Assembly: GCF_017916255.1 (NCBI RefSeq)
Contig: NZ_CP072827.1
Location: forward strand, 1,240,001-1,304,000
Length of the DNA: 64,000 nt
DNA from: Streptomyces mobaraensis NBRC 13819 = DSM 40847
GTDB taxonomy: Bacteria; Actinomycetota; Actinomycetes; Streptomycetales; Streptomycetaceae
Direction of reading: 5' to 3'
Shown one piece after another: positions 62,765 through 64,000 of this stretch. The notes under the pieces are model-generated. The model made no database searches. It worked only from the letters and a program-made list of their open reading frames with translations, and was not told the origin of the DNA. The stretch's first letter is position 1; each line of letters starts with the position of its first letter. The position numbers and the translations under genes are program-made.

Positions 62765-64000
62765 TGTCCGGCCGCCTTCCGGTGCTCCTGCTCGTACCGC
62801 TGGCGGTTCTTGTTGTGCTCCGCGTTGGTCACGGCGAAGAGCGTCTCGTTCTCGTTGATCGAGACGAAGTAGTACCAGGGGCCGGACGCGGGTTCGAGCG
62901 CGGACTTCAGGGCGTCCATGCCCGGGTTGCTGATCGGCCCGGGCGGCAGGCCCTTGATGCTGTAGGTGTTGTACGGGTCCTTGAACTTGCGCAGGTCGTT
63001 GACGGAACCGGTGTCCAGGGTGGACTGGCTCTTGGCGTAGTTGACCGTGGAGTCGAAGTCCAGCAGGCCGTACGTCTCCTTGTTGTCCGGCTTGAGCCGG
63101 TTGTAGACGACGCGGGCGATCTTGTCGAAGTCGTGCTTGTACTTGCCCTCGACCTGGACCAGGCTGGCGACGGTGATCACCTGGAGCGGGGACTTCAGGC
63201 CCAGCTCCTTGGCCTTGCCCTCCAGGTCCTGCTGCTCGTAGTTGGCCTTCGCCCGCTTGACCATCTGCCGGAGGATCTCCTCCGGCTTGGTGCCCTTGCC
63301 CGCGTTGTACTGCGAGGGGAAGAGGAAGCCCTCCAGCGGGTCCTTGACGTCCGGGTCGGCGGTCGCCCAGTCGGGCAGGCCCAGGTTCCTGGCCTGCGCC
63401 TTGGCGACGTCCTTGGTGGTGCCCGGCTTGAGCTCCAGCTTCTTGTCGATGGAGCTGTAGACCTCGGCGGCCCGGATGCCCTCGCGGATGGTCAGCAGGT
63501 TCTTGGTGTCCGTCATCATCGTGACGGCGGACTCGGCCGACATCTCCTTGTGCAGGGTGTACGTACCGGGCTGGATGAGCTTGGTGCCCGCCGCCTCGGT
63601 GAACGCCCGGGCGCTCTTGACCACGCCGTTCTTCTGAAGGAGATCACCCATCTGGGTGAGACCGGCCCCCTTGGGGATCTCCACCTGGACCGAGCCGGTG
63701 CCCTCGCCCTCGTAGTCGGGCGCGGGACCGTAGTTGGTCTCCCAGTAGTCGTAGCCGAGGTAGCCGAGGCCGCCCACGGCGCCGACCAGCACCACCGCGA
63801 CGACCAGGCAGGCCGTGCCGCTGCGGCGCTTGGGCTGCTTCTTGCCCTTGCCGCCGGACCCGCCGCCGCGCCGGCCGCGCCGCGGCTCCTCGGCCGCGTC
63901 GGTCTCGTCGTCCTCGTCCGTGACGCCGCCGGGGAGGAGGTCTATGGCCGGCGACGACCGGGGGGCCGGGGCAGCGGCGGACTTGGAGAGCAGGGAGTGC
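62761..64000 (-). CDS. mltG: Endolytic murein transglycosylase MltG (5' end outside window)
   Basis: The frame is open to the window edge (over 410 residues visible). A disordered acidic and Lys/Arg-rich cytosolic N-terminus precedes one membrane helix (ACLVVAVVLVGAVGGLGYLG), a LysM-like subdomain and the YceG catalytic domain. The catalytic Glu lies in VASLVQVEGKYKHDFDKIAR. MltG cleaves nascent glycan strands and sets their length. A GTG at 63795 lies inside the membrane helix and is not the true start. It is upstream of aroE, as is usual in Actinobacteria. Confidence 0.94.
   Translation of the reverse strand, partial: HSLLSKSAAAPAPRSSPAIDLLPGGVTDEDDETDAAEEPRRGRRGGGSGGKGKKQPKRRSGTACLVVAVVLVGAVGGLGYLGYDYWETNYGPAPDYEGEGTGSVQVEIPKGAGLTQMGDLLQKNGVVKSARAFTEAAGTKLIQPGTYTLHKEMSAESAVTMMTDTKNLLTIREGIRAAEVYSSIDKKLELKPGTTKDVAKAQARNLGLPDWATADPDVKDPLEGFLFPSQYNAGKGTKPEEILRQMVKRAKANYEQQDLEGKAKELGLKSPLQVITVASLVQVEGKYKHDFDKIARVVYNRLKPDNKETYGLLDFDSTVNYAKSQSTLDTGSVNDLRKFKDPYNTYSIKGLPPGPISNPGMDALKSALEPASGPWYYFVSINENETLFAVTNAEHNKNRQRYEQEHRKAAGQ

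Overview
The window is a 64-kb piece of a Streptomyces (or very close actinomycete) chromosome. The evidence is the very high G+C with G/C in nearly every third codon position, frequent GTG starts, a BldD orthologue with an intact c-di-GMP motif, an actinobacterial sIHF (mihF), and the conserved order mltG-aroECKBQ-pepQ/P-efp-nusB-bldD-pyrR...pyrF-mihF-gmk-rpoZ-coaBC-metK-priA-fmt-rsmB-rpe. Most of the window is core chromosome, read largely on the minus strand.

Layout. 1-5 kb: the 3' part of a type VII secretion-type AAA ATPase carrying a TTA codon, then two translationally coupled CNNM/CorC membrane proteins. 4.5-10.8 kb: a minus-strand riboflavin operon (ribD-ribE-ribM-ribBA-ribH) under an FMN riboswitch, apparently running into hisE-hisG and a small PH-domain membrane protein. 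11-18.4 kb: an MFS transporter, a very repetitive secreted protein, a uracil/xanthine permease, a DUF5995 protein, and an amino-acid oxidase/amidase pair. 18.4-32 kb: the accessory and most variable stretch. It holds a MarR regulator with a small membrane protein, a frameshifted alpha/beta-hydrolase, a two-gene class II lanthipeptide locus (precursor plus LanM), an Lrp regulator with an APC permease, guaB1, a streptothricin-acetyltransferase-like gene overlapping a drug-type MFS exporter, and a broken LysR gene. 32-44.2 kb: SorC regulator, rpe, rsmB, fmt, a small HTH protein, priA, metK, coaBC, rpoZ, gmk and mihF. 44.4-54.6 kb: the complete de novo pyrimidine operon pyrR-pyrB-pyrC-(membrane protein)-carA-carB-pyrD-pyrF. 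54.7-64 kb: bldD divergent from pyrR, then nusB, efp, a peptidase-like gene, a small kinase and the shikimate genes aroQ-aroB-aroK-aroC-aroE ending in mltG, which runs off the window.

How the genes work together. Three biosynthetic units (riboflavin, pyrimidine, chorismate) are compact coupled operons with ATGA/GTGA stop-start overlaps. The amino-acid oxidase and amidase form a two-step amino acid to amide to acid route. Their promoter region shares repeated TTCGTTGCG-like motifs with the upstream region of the APC permease, suggesting one regulon, possibly under the adjacent Lrp protein. The most novel item is the lanthipeptide locus: a 61-residue precursor whose core ends in a Thr-Cys-Cys motif, a 15-bp hairpin, then a 1113-residue LanM, with no exporter, protease or immunity gene beside it.

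Four copies of a modular palindromic intergenic repeat (about 1.76, 37.4, 39.9 and 58.3 kb) sit at 3' ends of genes. I saw no tRNA, rRNA, CRISPR array, insertion sequence or phage genes.
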